Shown: in pieces, positions 6,280 through 16,000 of the stretch
Layout of the letters: every line of letters starts with the position of its first letter
How positions within the stretch are numbered: position 1 is the stretch's first letter
Virus record (IMG/VR): IMGVR_UViG_3300032246_002540
Coordinates: 1 to 54,327 of that record
DNA: 54,327 nucleotides
Direction: 5' to 3' (one strand)
Source: a virus
The notes under the pieces: generated by a model
Told to the model about the DNA's origin: nothing
Seen by the model: only the letters and a program-made list of their open reading frames with translations
The model's database searches: none
Translations under genes and position numbers: made by a program

Positions 6280-6500
6280 AATATGTAATTTTAGCACTTG
6301 TAGCCAGTACGCTGGCAGGCTGTGTCAGCGTGTCAGATCGCCGGGACACAGTGGGATATTATCAGCCTAGCCCTGAATATACCAGGGTTTATGTGGCTCC
6401 CAGGCCCCATCCTGCTGCCCAGAAAGTATGCGTCTGGGAAGATTATTACAATCATCGGATTAGACGTTGGGTGCGTGAAGAACGCTGCCATTGGCGCTAA
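6276..6500 (+). CDS. small lipoprotein
   Basis: 74 residues beginning MKYVILALVASTLAGCVSVS, a typical lipobox (L-A-G-C, C16). The mature part is rich in Tyr, Arg and Pro and ends in VCVWEDYYNHRIRRWVREER with two more Cys. It would be anchored in a membrane of a Gram-negative envelope. ATGA overlap with the upstream secreted protein; an intrinsic terminator follows directly. Function unknown. Confidence 0.75.
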   Translation: MKYVILALVASTLAGCVSVSDRRDTVGYYQPSPEYTRVYVAPRPHPAAQKVCVWEDYYNHRIRRWVREERCHWR

Positions 6501-6503
6501 TTT

Positions 6504-6527
6504 AAGGGGCTCTTGCCCCTTTTTTTA
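6504..6527 (+). terminator. intrinsic terminator
   Basis: AAGGGGC (6504-6510), TCTT loop, GCCCCTT followed by a run of T. It closes the 6013-6500 unit. Confidence 0.9.
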
Positions 6528-6557
6528 TGCTTGACAAGACAATAAAAGGAGTGTAAT

Positions 6558-6749
6558 ATGAATAAACTGGACCATTTGGCAATGAAGCACAAGCTATTGG
6601 ATGACCAAATTGATGAACTGGAACAGAAATCCCAGCACCCATTGCCTCAAGAAATAAAGATGATAGCTGATCTCAAGAAAGAACGATTGAAAGTTAGAGA
6701 TATGATGGAACAGGTGAGAAAACAATTAGAGGCAATGGATGGACAGTAG
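6558..6749 (+). CDS. small coiled-coil protein of the YdcH/DUF465 type
   Basis: 63 residues forming a helical hairpin: HLAMKHKLLDDQIDELEQ, a short break at HPLPQ, then EIKMIADLKKERLKVRDMME. The L-x-x-x-H-x-x-L-D-x-x-I-x-x-L-E start and the I-x-x-L-K-K-x-x-L-x-x-x-D second helix fit the DUF465 family. AAAAGGAG lies before the ATG. Role unknown. It overlaps the next gene by 11 bases. Confidence 0.75.
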   Translation: MNKLDHLAMKHKLLDDQIDELEQKSQHPLPQEIKMIADLKKERLKVRDMMEQVRKQLEAMDGQ

Positions 6750-6996
6750 GGTATTACGTCGCTTTTTGCGACACTTGGCTGTAGTGATAGCCTGGGCTGT
6801 GCTGAGCATAGGCAGCATAGCCGGTATCATGTTTGTCAGCGTCAACGTCACAGGCGATCTGCGTCTGGTTCCCATCATCGTGGGCATCCTGTTTATGGCT
6901 ATCTTAGGTTGCTACATCCTGTGGCATTATAGCCATCAAGAAGTACGGCACGAAGATCTACACAACGCAGAACGCGACAAGCGGATTAGGAAATAA
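6739..6996 (+). CDS. small two-helix membrane protein
   Basis: 85 residues with two hydrophobic segments, about 12-35 (LAVVIAWAVLSIGSIAGIMF) and 43-63 (LVPIIVGILFMAILGCYIL), and a charged C-terminal tail (HQEVRHEDLHNAERDKRIRK). The topology is right for a holin or antiholin, but so are many small phage membrane proteins; a better holin candidate is at 25157. Confidence 0.65.
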   Translation: MDSRVLRRFLRHLAVVIAWAVLSIGSIAGIMFVSVNVTGDLRLVPIIVGILFMAILGCYILWHYSHQEVRHEDLHNAERDKRIRK

Positions 6997-7010
6997 CGAA
7001 AGGCAATCAT

Positions 7011-7421
7011 ATGACAATGCATCTGGTAGGTCCTTATCTGACCACGACCAAATACAACAGCAAGAGCAAGAAGTCAAAAAGTGCTCGTGCTGTTGCAGCC
7101 GCAGCTAAACACGATGAGTGGTTGCGAGCACGCGGATTGCATCCCGAGCAACGCAACCTGCAACGAGCTTTCCGAGGCAAATATCAGAATGACATACCAG
7201 ATTATACTGTCAATCGTCATAGTGCTGAACTTAGCAATGGCATTGGCAACGGTTTTAAGAAAGGTATAATGGCCAATCTGCACAAGGAATCGCCTGAAGT
7301 GCAACAAGCTATTATGGACAAAGCATCACGCTGTCTGCCCCTGTACAACAAGGGCGGCTATCAATACGCAACGCCAGATACCGACATGACAATGACCGGT
7401 AGCAAAAGCCGCAGAGGATAA
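7011..7421 (+). CDS. unknown basic protein, 136 residues
   Basis: Begins [20 protein letters not shown], with a Lys/Ala-rich section and later [20 protein letters not shown]. It resembles an uncharacterised protein found in aquatic T4-like phages. GAAAGG precedes the start. It lies 4 bases before clpP. Confidence 0.7.
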   Translation: MTMHLVGPYLTTTKYNSKSKKSKSARAVAAAAKHDEWLRARGLHPEQRNLQRAFRGKYQNDIPDYTVNRHSAELSNGIGNGFKKGIMANLHKESPEVQQAIMDKASRCLPLYNKGGYQYATPDTDMTMTGSKSRRG

Positions 7422-7425
7422 TAAA

Positions 7426-8034
7426 ATGCCGCATCTAGTTCCAATGGTAGTAGAAACTACTACTAAAGGCGAACGTGCCTTTGATATCTATAGCCGCCTG
7501 CTCAAAGAGCGAGTGGTAATGCTGGACACTGCTGTGGAAGATCACAGCGCAAGTCTGATCGTGGCACAGCTCTTGTATCTGGAGAGCGAAAATCCCGAAA
7601 AGGACATCTATTTCTACATCAACAGCCCAGGTGGTGTCATCACTGCCGGAATGAGTATCTATGATACTATGCAGTTCATCCGTCCAGACGTCAGCACAAT
7701 CGTGATGGGGCAGGCGTGCAGTATGGGATCGTTCCTGGCACAAGCAGGTGCACCTGGCAAGAGGTTGATGCTACCACACGCCAGACATATGATCCATCAA
7801 CCCAGCGGCGGCACACGTGGTATGCAGAGCGACATCGAGATCCAATACCAAGAGATAACCAAGATGAAGACAATGTTGACAGAACTTTATGTGCAGCACA
7901 ACACTGCGGGCAAGACCTACGCAGATTTCGAACGTGATATGGATCGCGACACGTTTATGAGTGCTAGTGAAGCTTTAGCATATGGACTGGTTGATCGTAT
8001 CATCAGCAAGCGCGAGATCACTCCTGACCGATGA
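7426..8034 (+). CDS. clpP: ClpP serine protease subunit
   Basis: ClpP forms a two-ring chamber that degrades proteins fed by a Clp ATPase. All three catalytic residues are present: S99 in [10 protein letters not shown]124 in HMIHQPSGG and D175 in DRDTFMSA. The handle region [13 protein letters not shown] and the YGLVDRII end match bacterial ClpP, and 202 residues is the normal length. There is no long propeptide. The phage also encodes a ClpA-like ATPase at 26610 with the IGF docking tripeptide, so a complete phage ClpAP is plausible; alternatively ClpP processes virion proteins. Its neighbours (an unknown basic protein and a radical SAM gene) overlap or nearly abut it. Confidence 0.95.
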   Translation: MPHLVPMVVETTTKGERAFDIYSRLLKERVVMLDTAVEDHSASLIVAQLLYLESENPEKDIYFYINSPGGVITAGMSIYDTMQFIRPDVSTIVMGQACSMGSFLAQAGAPGKRLMLPHARHMIHQPSGGTRGMQSDIEIQYQEITKMKTMLTELYVQHNTAGKTYADFERDMDRDTFMSASEALAYGLVDRIISKREITPDR

Positions 8035-9503
8035 AATATGATATAATCTTATTCACAGATCTCAGCACAAGAGTTTGGCAAAACAAACCACTGGGATCGT
8101 ACAGATTAGCCTGTAGCCTGCGAGATGCAGGCTATTCTGTTAAAGTCATAGATTACTTCAGTAGCCTTTGCGAAGATAACACTACCTTTTTTAGTATATT
8201 AGACCTTTGTGTGGGTGACAACACCCTGTGGATAGGCTTCAGCAGTGTGTTTTATAGCAAAGCCAACAACATACAGATCACCGACTGGAAAGATTTTTAT
8301 AGTGCATCGCTGAATAAGTGGCCTTGTGATGATCGTAAAATAAAAGTAATATTGCGTGAAATTAAAAGTCGTTATCCTGCTGTCAAATTGGTGTATGGTG
8401 GTAAAAATTATCAATTGAAACAGGACACAGACCTGATCGATCATTATGTGCTGGGGCTAGCAGATGCCACAGCAGTGTCTCTCACTAAAAACATAAAAGG
8501 CGATCTACCCAGGATTTTAGATTATGATCCCAATGGTGCCAAATTTGATTTCCCCAACAGCGAGATGAAGTATCAAATACAGGATCATCTGTATCCTGGC
8601 GAAGTATTAGCGATGGAAACCAGTCGAGGTTGCCTGTTCAAATGCAGCTTTTGTAGCTATCCTCTCATCGGTAGGAAAAAATCCGACCCTGAATATCACA
8701 AACACACCCAGATAATCGCTAGGGAGTTTCTCAACAATAAACGATATGGTATCAGCAAATATATGTTTGTGGATGATACTTTTAATGAAACCACATCCAA
8801 GATAAGCAGCATCTTGGATGCTAAAAGAGCTGCTGACATAGATCTGGAGTTCAGTGCCTATCTCAGGGTGGATTTGCTTGCTAGATATCCAGAACAGATC
8901 AAATTGCTGCGTGATGCTGGTATTCGCAGTGCATTTGTAGGCATAGAAACACTGAACCTGGCCAGCGGCAAAGCCATTGGAAAAAACACCGATCCTGATC
9001 GTATTAAAGATACCTTGTATGAAATGAAGCACCAGTGGGGATCGGATGTGAGCATATTCGGCAGCTTCATATTGGGCCTGCCCTACGACACGCCAGATAA
9101 TATCCAATGGACAGAGTGGGTAATAGATAAAGATACGCCTTTGGACAGCTTCGTATTCAACGTGTTGGGAATAGAAAATCAAAATGGCAGCAGCGATATA
9201 GGCCGCAATCCTGAAAAATATGGTTATACATTCGACGACAAGAACAACTGGATAAGTCGAGGTTGGCAACAGACAGACGCAGAGCAGGTACAAGAACAGT
9301 TGATGTCGGAAAGCTGGCACAGCGGCAGATTAAAGTTAGCCGGCTGGGATTATATGGGCTTGCACAATATGGGTTATTCTCACGAAGAATTAATAAACAA
9401 ATCCATAAAAGACCTGGACTTTGCAGAAATCCGTGCTAAAAAACAAAAATTATATAGCAATTATATCCAGACTTTGTTACAGTATGAAAAAGGTTTAGTA
9501 TGA
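8031..9503 (+). CDS. B12-binding-type radical SAM enzyme
   Basis: Radical SAM enzymes cleave S-adenosylmethionine at a [4Fe-4S] cluster held by C-x3-C-x2-C. Here the motif is [10 protein letters not shown] with C201, C205 and C208. An N-terminal domain (about 1-150: [20 protein letters not shown], then LWIGFSS, then VKLVYGGKN) has the layout of the cobalamin-binding-like domain of this family, and the TIM-barrel part contains FVGIETLN and [10 protein letters not shown], typical downstream blocks. 490 residues is the usual size. ATGA overlap with clpP and with the gene after it. The product, such as a methylation or thiolation of RNA, protein or a natural product, is not predictable. Confidence 0.85.
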   Translation: MKYDIILFTDLSTRVWQNKPLGSYRLACSLRDAGYSVKVIDYFSSLCEDNTTFFSILDLCVGDNTLWIGFSSVFYSKANNIQITDWKDFYSASLNKWPCDDRKIKVILREIKSRYPAVKLVYGGKNYQLKQDTDLIDHYVLGLADATAVSLTKNIKGDLPRILDYDPNGAKFDFPNSEMKYQIQDHLYPGEVLAMETSRGCLFKCSFCSYPLIGRKKSDPEYHKHTQIIAREFLNNKRYGISKYMFVDDTFNETTSKISSILDAKRAADIDLEFSAYLRVDLLARYPEQIKLLRDAGIRSAFVGIETLNLASGKAIGKNTDPDRIKDTLYEMKHQWGSDVSIFGSFILGLPYDTPDNIQWTEWVIDKDTPLDSFVFNVLGIENQNGSSDIGRNPEKYGYTFDDKNNWISRGWQQTDAEQVQEQLMSESWHSGRLKLAGWDYMGLHNMGYSHEELINKSIKDLDFAEIRAKKQKLYSNYIQTLLQYEKGLV

Positions 9504-9826
9504 CACAGGAACAAAAACAATTGATCCAAGAATTACAAATCATGATGGGTTTTGATAAGATAGGTGGCGAAACATGGGTGTTGGAAAGTCCTGATGGTGG
9601 CAAGACAGTGACCAAACGTAAGCCTGGTACCACTTCAGAAAAATTCATGTTGGAAAACATCAGCGGTCGTTGGCATAGTATGGATGAACTAAGAGTGCAG
9701 GCCAGACGAAATGACAGAGAGCAGGACCTGCGCCAGCAATTTCCTGCTTTGCAAGAGGCGTATGATGTCTATCAGAGCCTGTTACTACTGGCAGATCCTA
9801 ATATCGACAACAAACAAGAAAAGTGA
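9500..9826 (+). CDS. unknown phage protein with a PALxEAYxxY tail
   Basis: 108 residues, acidic and helical. The end, QFPALQEAYDVYQSLLLLAD, resembles the C-terminus of the protein at 43447 (KYPALKEAYEHYKVLEAMMA), a module that recurs in small proteins of aquatic T4-like phages. The ATG overlaps the radical SAM stop (ATGA). Function unknown. Confidence 0.65.
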   Translation: MTQEQKQLIQELQIMMGFDKIGGETWVLESPDGGKTVTKRKPGTTSEKFMLENISGRWHSMDELRVQARRNDREQDLRQQFPALQEAYDVYQSLLLLADPNIDNKQEK

Positions 9827-9832
9827 TATAAT
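9824..9832 (+). promoter_or_regulatory. extended -10 promoter candidate
   Basis: TGATATAAT: a TG one base before a perfect TATAAT (9827-9832). The predicted start, 12 bases from the first T, is 9839, exactly the ATG of the next gene. No good -35 is seen. Confidence 0.45.
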
Positions 9833-9838
9833 TACCAT

Positions 9839-10402
9839 ATGCAACTCATTTATGAAAATTTGACAGAAAATCTCACAGATAATCCGCAAATGTTGGCGCT
9901 GTACAAATACTGTGCCAAGAGCGATCATGTCACCATCGTGGGATTCGGAACAGGTCTCAGCACTTTGACAGCTATGGCCACCAAACCCAAGAAAGTAACC
10001 ATCTACGATCATATCTTGTATGACATCAGTGATTACCAGGAAATCGCCGATAGTGAAGGTATCCAACTGGAATACCATAATGTGCAATGCCTGGATGGCA
10101 TCCAGCCTTGTGATCTGTTCTATATCGATAGCTTTGCAGAAGGCAATTATGTGTACAGTGCCTGCTTGCGTAATCACGAAGTAGTAAGTCGTTATATTTT
10201 GGTCAATAACACTGTTAAATTCGCACACAATCCCGATCCGACGGTTAATTTGGGCAACCAACAACAGGGGGTGGGAGTGATCTTCGGCATCAACGGATTC
10301 ATTACCAACAATGACTCCTGGCACATCGCGGAAAACTATTATTGGGACCCAGGAATGACAGTGCTTTACAAGCGTAGGAATTTGACAGACAATGGTAGAT
10401 GA
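9839..10402 (+). CDS. SAM-dependent methyltransferase-like protein
   Basis: 187 residues with a Rossmann-type start: HVTIVGFGTGLSTLTAMAT (about 30-48) is a good glycine-rich motif I, KKVTIYDH (51-58) gives the acidic end of strand 2, and CDLFYIDSFAEGNYVYSACL (96-115) matches motif IV of small class I methyltransferases. Substrate unknown. No Shine-Dalgarno precedes the ATG, and the -10-like TATAAT puts the predicted transcript start on the ATG. Confidence 0.7.
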   Translation: MQLIYENLTENLTDNPQMLALYKYCAKSDHVTIVGFGTGLSTLTAMATKPKKVTIYDHILYDISDYQEIADSEGIQLEYHNVQCLDGIQPCDLFYIDSFAEGNYVYSACLRNHEVVSRYILVNNTVKFAHNPDPTVNLGNQQQGVGVIFGINGFITNNDSWHIAENYYWDPGMTVLYKRRNLTDNGR

Positions 10403-10754
10403 TCTGGAATTATTAATGAAACTGGACCGATTGATCACAAGCGACGACCCAACGGTAATGGATGCACTAAAGTCGGCCCTGGTCTTGGTGGAAGTCGCTG
10501 ATGAAGTCAAAGACAACGATGGCCCTTTCATGCGTATGTACAGCAAGATAGCTGATTTGCAATATCAGATAGATTTTCTTAATGGCAAGATAGCTGGTAT
10601 GAGTGAAAGCAATCCCTATCAGAACGTGACCTGGACCAATACCAACACTACTGCTGGGGGTCCTTATTGGAACGATCCTACTAGAAACTATCCTCCTGGA
10701 TATGTTTGGAATCCGTTGTTGGGAAAAGTCACCAGCGCAGATGGCACTAAATAA
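10392..10754 (+). CDS. unknown protein, 120 residues
   Basis: An N-terminal helical part (1-70) is followed by a Trp/Tyr/Asn/Pro-rich tail with WTNTNTTAGGPYWNDPTRNY. It overlaps the methyltransferase-like gene by 11 bases and is 6 bases from the IF-1 gene. No family recognised. Confidence 0.65.
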   Translation: MVDDLELLMKLDRLITSDDPTVMDALKSALVLVEVADEVKDNDGPFMRMYSKIADLQYQIDFLNGKIAGMSESNPYQNVTWTNTNTTAGGPYWNDPTRNYPPGYVWNPLLGKVTSADGTK

Positions 10755-10760
10755 CTGCTC

Positions 10761-10976
10761 ATGGCAAAAGAAGATCTGGTAAGAATGGACGGACAAGTAG
10801 TTGAAGTACTACCTGGTGGTATGTTCAAAGTAAATATTAATGAACACATATTGTTGGCTTATACCAGTGGCAATATGAAAAAAAACAAAATAAAAATAAT
10901 TCAAGATGACAGAGTGAGTGTGGAAATGAGCCCATACGATCTGGATCGTGGTAGGATAGTGTTTAGGTATAGATGA
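10761..10976 (+). CDS. infA: translation initiation factor IF-1
   Basis: IF-1 is an OB-fold protein that binds the A site of the 30S subunit. The 71-residue product starts MAKEDLVRMDGQVVEVLPGG and ends in VSVEMSPYDLDRGRIVFRYR, which lines up over the full length with bacterial IF-1 (MAKEDN..M.G.V.E.LP..MF.V, G.M.KN.I.I..GD.V.VE..PYDL..GRIVFR). The central SGNMKKNKIKI block carries the conserved basic residues. It lies between an unknown gene and an A-type iron-sulfur carrier whose ATG overlaps its stop. A phage-encoded IF-1 is rare; it could steer initiation toward phage messages, for example those lacking leaders. Confidence 0.93.
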   Translation: MAKEDLVRMDGQVVEVLPGGMFKVNINEHILLAYTSGNMKKNKIKIIQDDRVSVEMSPYDLDRGRIVFRYR

Positions 10977-11326
10977 TGACACAAGCAGTAACATTGACCG
11001 AAGCAGCACGTAGCCATATCCGCCGTGTGTTGAAAGATATGGACAAGCCCTACCTGGTTTTTGGACTCAAGGGCGGCGGGTGTGCAGGATTCGAGTATTT
11101 CTGGGAACCTGCAGATGAAGAATTGTATGCACGGAACGGTGATCCTAAACTGGACGAATTCATCGATCTGGGCGATGACAAGCAACTGGTAGTGGACCAT
11201 ACGGGCCTGGTATATCTGCTGGGTAGCGAGATCGATTACAAGACTGACTTTGTCAGCAGCCAATTGGTGGTCAATAACCCCATGGCCAAGTCTTCTTGCG
11301 GGTGTGGCACCAGTATAGCTGTGTAA
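10973..11326 (+). CDS. A-type iron-sulfur carrier (HesB/IscA/ErpA family)
   Basis: These proteins pass Fe-S clusters to apo-enzymes. The three conserved Cys are here: C37 in LKGGGCAGFEYFW and C109/C111 in SSCGCGTSI. 117 residues is family length. Start ATG overlaps the IF-1 stop (ATGA). HesB-like genes occur in other aquatic T4-like phages. In this phage it could serve the radical SAM enzyme 1.5 kb upstream or host Fe-S enzymes. Confidence 0.92.
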   Translation: MMTQAVTLTEAARSHIRRVLKDMDKPYLVFGLKGGGCAGFEYFWEPADEELYARNGDPKLDEFIDLGDDKQLVVDHTGLVYLLGSEIDYKTDFVSSQLVVNNPMAKSSCGCGTSIAV

Positions 11327-11340
11327 CTATTGCTCCAGCA

Positions 11341-11348
11341 GATAAATA
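11341..11348 (+). promoter_or_regulatory. late-type promoter motif GATAAATA
   Basis: Eight-base late motif, predicted start about 11354, then GGGAGA as ribosome site before the ATG at 11367. It opens the structural gene block. Confidence 0.7.
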
Positions 11349-11366
11349 ATCTGCGGGAGATTTTTA

Positions 11367-13013
11367 ATGGTACAGGCGAATATTAACATTGGTACAGCAC
11401 CTAATGACAGCACAGGTGATCCTTTAAGAACGGCATTTGCCAAGATCAATGCCAATTTTACAGATTTATACGGCAATTTGAACACTGGTGTTGTGCAACT
11501 CGTGGGCAACAGTGTGATCACTGTCAGTACCAATACCAATTTGAATCTGGTTCCCAACGGCACAGGCGACGTGGTAGTAGGCGCTAGCAACCAATTACTA
11601 GTGGTAAATCCCCAGACAACAAGCAGCCCCAGCACTGGTGCATTAGTGGTCACTGGCGGCGCAGGTTTTGGCAGCAACGTAAACATAGCCAGTTATGTCA
11701 ACAGCCAAGGAGCCAGCCTGGGCTTTTTGGAAAATACTGTAATAGGTGGCAATGTCAGAGCAGCTGGTACATTCAGCCAGCTTAATGCCAGCAATTTCAC
11801 CAGCACGAATTACACCAACACCAATATCCTATCGGCAACTTATGCCAGTATCGGCATCCTGATCAGCAACAATGCCACACTGGACAGCCCCACCATCACC
11901 AATGCTGCCATCAGCCTGGGCAGCTTGACAGTTCCCAGCATCAATGCCACTCCCATCGGTAATGCCAATCCCAGCAGCGGCGCTTTCAGTACATTGCTGG
12001 CAGGTACACAAGCCAACCTATTGGCAGGCACACCGCTGGCAGGCAATATCGTATATGTGGTAGGCAATGCCAACAGCTACAGCCAGATCAGCATCCAGAA
12101 TCTCAGCAGCAGCAGTTATGCCAGCAGTGACTTCATCGTCACAGCAGACAACGGCACAGACAGCACAAACTATATGGATCTGGGCTTGAACAACAGCGGT
12201 TACAACAATCCTGCCTACAACATCACTTATGCAGGCGATGGGTATCTGTACACCAGCAACGGAAACATCGCCATCGGTACTGCATTTAGCACAGCAAACG
12301 TGGTGTTCCACGCTGGTGGTACCACACAAGCAAACAAGATGTTCGCAGTCAATGCCAACGGCAGTGTCATTGCATACGCTCCATTCTATGCAGCAACACA
12401 CGCAGGCAATGTGACATTCACTGGCAACATCATCGCCAGCAACTACACCATCACAGGTAATATTTCAGGGTCGGCAGCAAGTGCCACCACCGCTACTGTG
12501 GCCACAAGTGCCAGCACAGCCAGTTTAGCCACCAATGCCACCAACGTCGTTGGCGCGACACAGAGCAATATCACTGCGGTGGGAACACTGACAGGATTGA
12601 CCATCAACGGCAACTTGACTGTTCTAGGCAGTGGTAACCTGTTCACCCTATATGGAAACGCAGCACTGGGTGGCAACACCAACATCAGTGGCGGCATTCA
12701 GTACAGCAACTATGTGGTGAACTTGAGCGTGAGTACCACACAGACCCTGGCAGCAAACGTGCCGGTTTGGGTTGTGGACAGCACAGCAGGTGCAACTATT
12801 GCCAGTGCCACTCTCACATTCCCAGCCAATGCAAGTGTCATAGATGGTAGCCAAGTGCAACTTGTCAGCAACATCACTGTCACATCATTGACTTGCACAG
12901 CTGGTTCAGGTACAACTATCAATGGTGCTCCCACAACATTAAGCAACACCACACCATATACATTCTATCTGTGGAAAGGTGCGCCTGGTGGAGCACGTTG
13001 GTTGAGAGCATAA
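11367..13013 (+). CDS. large virion structural protein, fibre-like
   Basis: 548 residues, very rich in Ser, Thr, Asn, Gly and Ala and nearly free of Lys. The start VQANINIGTAPNDSTGDPLR TAFAKINANF is a signature found at the N-terminus of structural and fibre proteins of aquatic T4-like phages, probably the virion attachment end. The middle is a low-complexity beta-type repeat region (many TNATNVVGATQSN, SGGIQYSNY-like stretches) and the end forms a small domain finishing in YLWKGAPGGARWLRA. It has a late-type promoter and is followed by two more structural genes. Most likely a tail fibre or baseplate-associated protein. Confidence 0.8.
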   Translation: MVQANINIGTAPNDSTGDPLRTAFAKINANFTDLYGNLNTGVVQLVGNSVITVSTNTNLNLVPNGTGDVVVGASNQLLVVNPQTTSSPSTGALVVTGGAGFGSNVNIASYVNSQGASLGFLENTVIGGNVRAAGTFSQLNASNFTSTNYTNTNILSATYASIGILISNNATLDSPTITNAAISLGSLTVPSINATPIGNANPSSGAFSTLLAGTQANLLAGTPLAGNIVYVVGNANSYSQISIQNLSSSSYASSDFIVTADNGTDSTNYMDLGLNNSGYNNPAYNITYAGDGYLYTSNGNIAIGTAFSTANVVFHAGGTTQANKMFAVNANGSVIAYAPFYAATHAGNVTFTGNIIASNYTITGNISGSAASATTATVATSASTASLATNATNVVGATQSNITAVGTLTGLTINGNLTVLGSGNLFTLYGNAALGGNTNISGGIQYSNYVVNLSVSTTQTLAANVPVWVVDSTAGATIASATLTFPANASVIDGSQVQLVSNITVTSLTCTAGSGTTINGAPTTLSNTTPYTFYLWKGAPGGARWLRA

Positions 13014-13018
13014 CCTGC

Positions 13019-13026
13019 AATAAATA
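13019..13026 (+). promoter_or_regulatory. late-type promoter motif AATAAATA
   Basis: Seven of eight bases match the late consensus. Predicted start about 13032; AGGAG follows, then ATG at 13046. Confidence 0.6.
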
Positions 13027-13045
13027 CCAGCAGGAGCAGATTTAG

Positions 13046-16000
13046 ATGGTAAGTTACAGCAGCAGTGCTACCAATGCACAACTCGGAGGTGAAAGACCTG
13101 ATCAGGCTGTAACTTGGAACATCAGCGAAACGACCATCAATCTTATCGCCCCTGGTTTACCTTATCACAGCTATGGCGGCGAGAATATAGTCAATGCCAC
13201 TCGTCAATACTACGATCTGACCTGGACAAATAATGGTGGCAAAAACATCTCCAGTTCCATAAGCATCCCCTTGCCTTTTGGCGCGATAGGATATGCTCTC
13301 AACGGCGTGGCCATACATAATCCCAAAGCTGGTCAAAAAGGTTATGACGGTAAAGTCAGTTCCTATTATCCAGAATGGAATTACAACAGCAGCACCCAAT
13401 CTGGAAAGACATTGGGTTATACATTCGGAGATGATCTAGCCGGCGGCCAGGTCACGCTCAATGGCCAATACCATTATAACGATTTCTCATTCAAAAGTTC
13501 CTGGCAGACTGGCGTGGGCCACAAGGCCGGCAGCACTATAACCACGGGCGTATCCGATGCCAGCATCGTTGGTTATCTTAACAACAGCCTGACCCACAGC
13601 GATGGCCACAGCAAGATACTGGGTTGGAGCATAGACGGTTATCCCATATATGGACCGTATGGATATAATCGTCCTTTGGATGCCACCAGCAGTGTTCGCA
13701 AGATGTTGTCCGGCTATGTTTTAAACAGCACCCGCATACCCATAGCAGACAAATTGCCTCCTGTGAGCATTTACCCGTTGGGCACATTCATAGAAGATTT
13801 CTCCTTCATAAACGTGGGCGATCTGGATATCCACAACGGCAGATATTGTGTCACACCTGATTTTCCCAACGGCACCTACGCCTATTTCCTGACAGTGAAT
13901 GCTCTAGATCAACCGGTATATCCTTATGTGATAGGCACCACATTCTATGGCACACCCAATCTCACAGCCAACACAGGCAACACTATCACTACCAGCGGCA
14001 GTTACCCTGTGTGGATTACCCCAGTGGGTGATCTGGGCAAGATACAGGCCCTGCAATTCGTAGAATTGGGATTATTAGCCATAGATCCACTGGGAGATCC
14101 CACTGGTGCTGACATAACTTTCGAAGTCATCGCAGGTAAGATGCCACCGGGCTTGCAACTGGATAGCAGCGGACAGGTCACCGGCAATCCCCAAGAAAAA
14201 TACAGCCTGGACGGGGTTCCTTTCGCTGTGAACCAAGATCGTGTCAGTAACTTCACTGTGCGATCGAAAAACAGGAGTGGCAAGATCACTGACAGGAATT
14301 TCAGTATCACTGTCACAGGCAACTATCCTCCTGAATTGTTGACTAGCAATTTCACACCGCTGGGATATTTCCTGGATGGTATAGAAGTCAATACCGATCC
14401 CGCCAACCTGAACTATCCTGCCCTGCAACTATCTGCCATCGATCTCAATTACGATGACACCATCGTCTTCAAGATAAGAGATGGAGCGTTGCCTCCTGGT
14501 CTGACACTGAGCGATACAGGACTGATCAGTGGTACAGTTATTCCCAATGTCAGTAATAATTTGAATCTGCTACCAGGCTGGGATGACAGCGGATGGCAGG
14601 CAGCTGGTTGGCAGTTCGTGACCCAGAGCGGTAATTTCATATACCAATTCACTGTGGAAATCACTGATGGCAAGACTACTACCAACAAAAATTATCAGAT
14701 AATCGTTTATGCCCACAATGACATCAGGGCAGATAACAATGCTATCCTTGCTGACAGCACCAAAGTAACAAGCGACACATTCGATAAAAGGCAGCCCATA
14801 CTGTTGACAAAAACAATGGGAGATCACAGTGTTTTCCGCAGCGGCAATTTCTTCACATTCAAATTCGATGGCATAGACTACGACAGTGTGCCAGTGAAAT
14901 ACAATATCGTGGGCGGTGCTGGTACTGGATGGGACAACGACGTTTTGGGTTGGGATGTGGGCGTGTTCGATGTGAGCGAATTCAGCTTGCCACCTGGTCT
15001 GACTTTGGACGCAAACACCGGCTGGTTGACAGGTCATGTGCCGGAATTTCCAGGCGCAGCATATGGTAGTTTGACCAGCTATAACTATGTGGCTTCAGGC
15101 GGTGATTATCAGTTGGATCCCATAACTGGCACCTACTACAGCGTGAGCCCTGGTACTGGTAACTACACCAGCGACACCAACAATTACAGCAAACAATACA
15201 CGTTCGGTATCCAAGTAGAAAACTTTTTCGATAACACCCTAGTGAGTCCCATTAGGCAGTTCTATATCACAATCCTGGGTGCCATCGATCTGCAGGTGAA
15301 TTGGGTAACCGGTACTGATTTGGGTCTGATAGACGCTGGCAGTGTCAGTCAATTGAAAATAGAAGCTACCGCTCCCAGCGGCCGAGAGTTATATTACAGC
15401 CTGAAATTGGGCAGTAAGATCCCCCAGGGCCTGGCACTGTTGAACGACGGTACCATCAGTGGCAGATGCAGTTTCCAGACTTTCAATCTCACAGATGTGG
15501 ATCAGTATGGCAACAGGGTGGTCACCACATTCGACCAGGATAACAAAGCCAAAGGCTATTATTCTGCTGGTACCACATTCGACCAAACATACAGCTTCAC
15601 TGTTATAGCACAGGACTACAGTGCTAAAGTGGTGGGCGAGAAAACTTTCAACCTGACAGTCAATGTCATAACTTATGAACCATACAACGATCTGTATATA
15701 CTGTGCAGGCCAGAATTGCCCAAACGCGAAATCATCAACCAGATCCTGGGCAACACCGATTACTTCCCCTTGGACGATGTATATCGCTATGGCGACCCTT
15801 GGTGGGGTGTCCAGAAGGATATAAAGTTACTCGTGGGTTACGGGTTGACCAGCAGCCAGAGCAGCAGTTATGTTAATGCTATGCAAAAGAGGCATTACAA
15901 TAAAAAACTGTATTTTGGAGATTTCCATTTAGCCCAGGCCAAGGACTATCTGGGCATTGTGCTGTACGAGGTCATCTATGTGGACATCTTGGAGGACACC

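Noticed and set aside
6532-6560. TTGACA at 6532 with TAATAT 17 bases downstream
   Set aside because: The -10 would overlap the ATG of the next gene, placing the start inside it; the AAAAGGAG is better read as its ribosome site.
6739-6996. Holin by two membrane segments
   Set aside because: No lysis neighbours, and a clear 3-TM holin-type protein exists at 25157.
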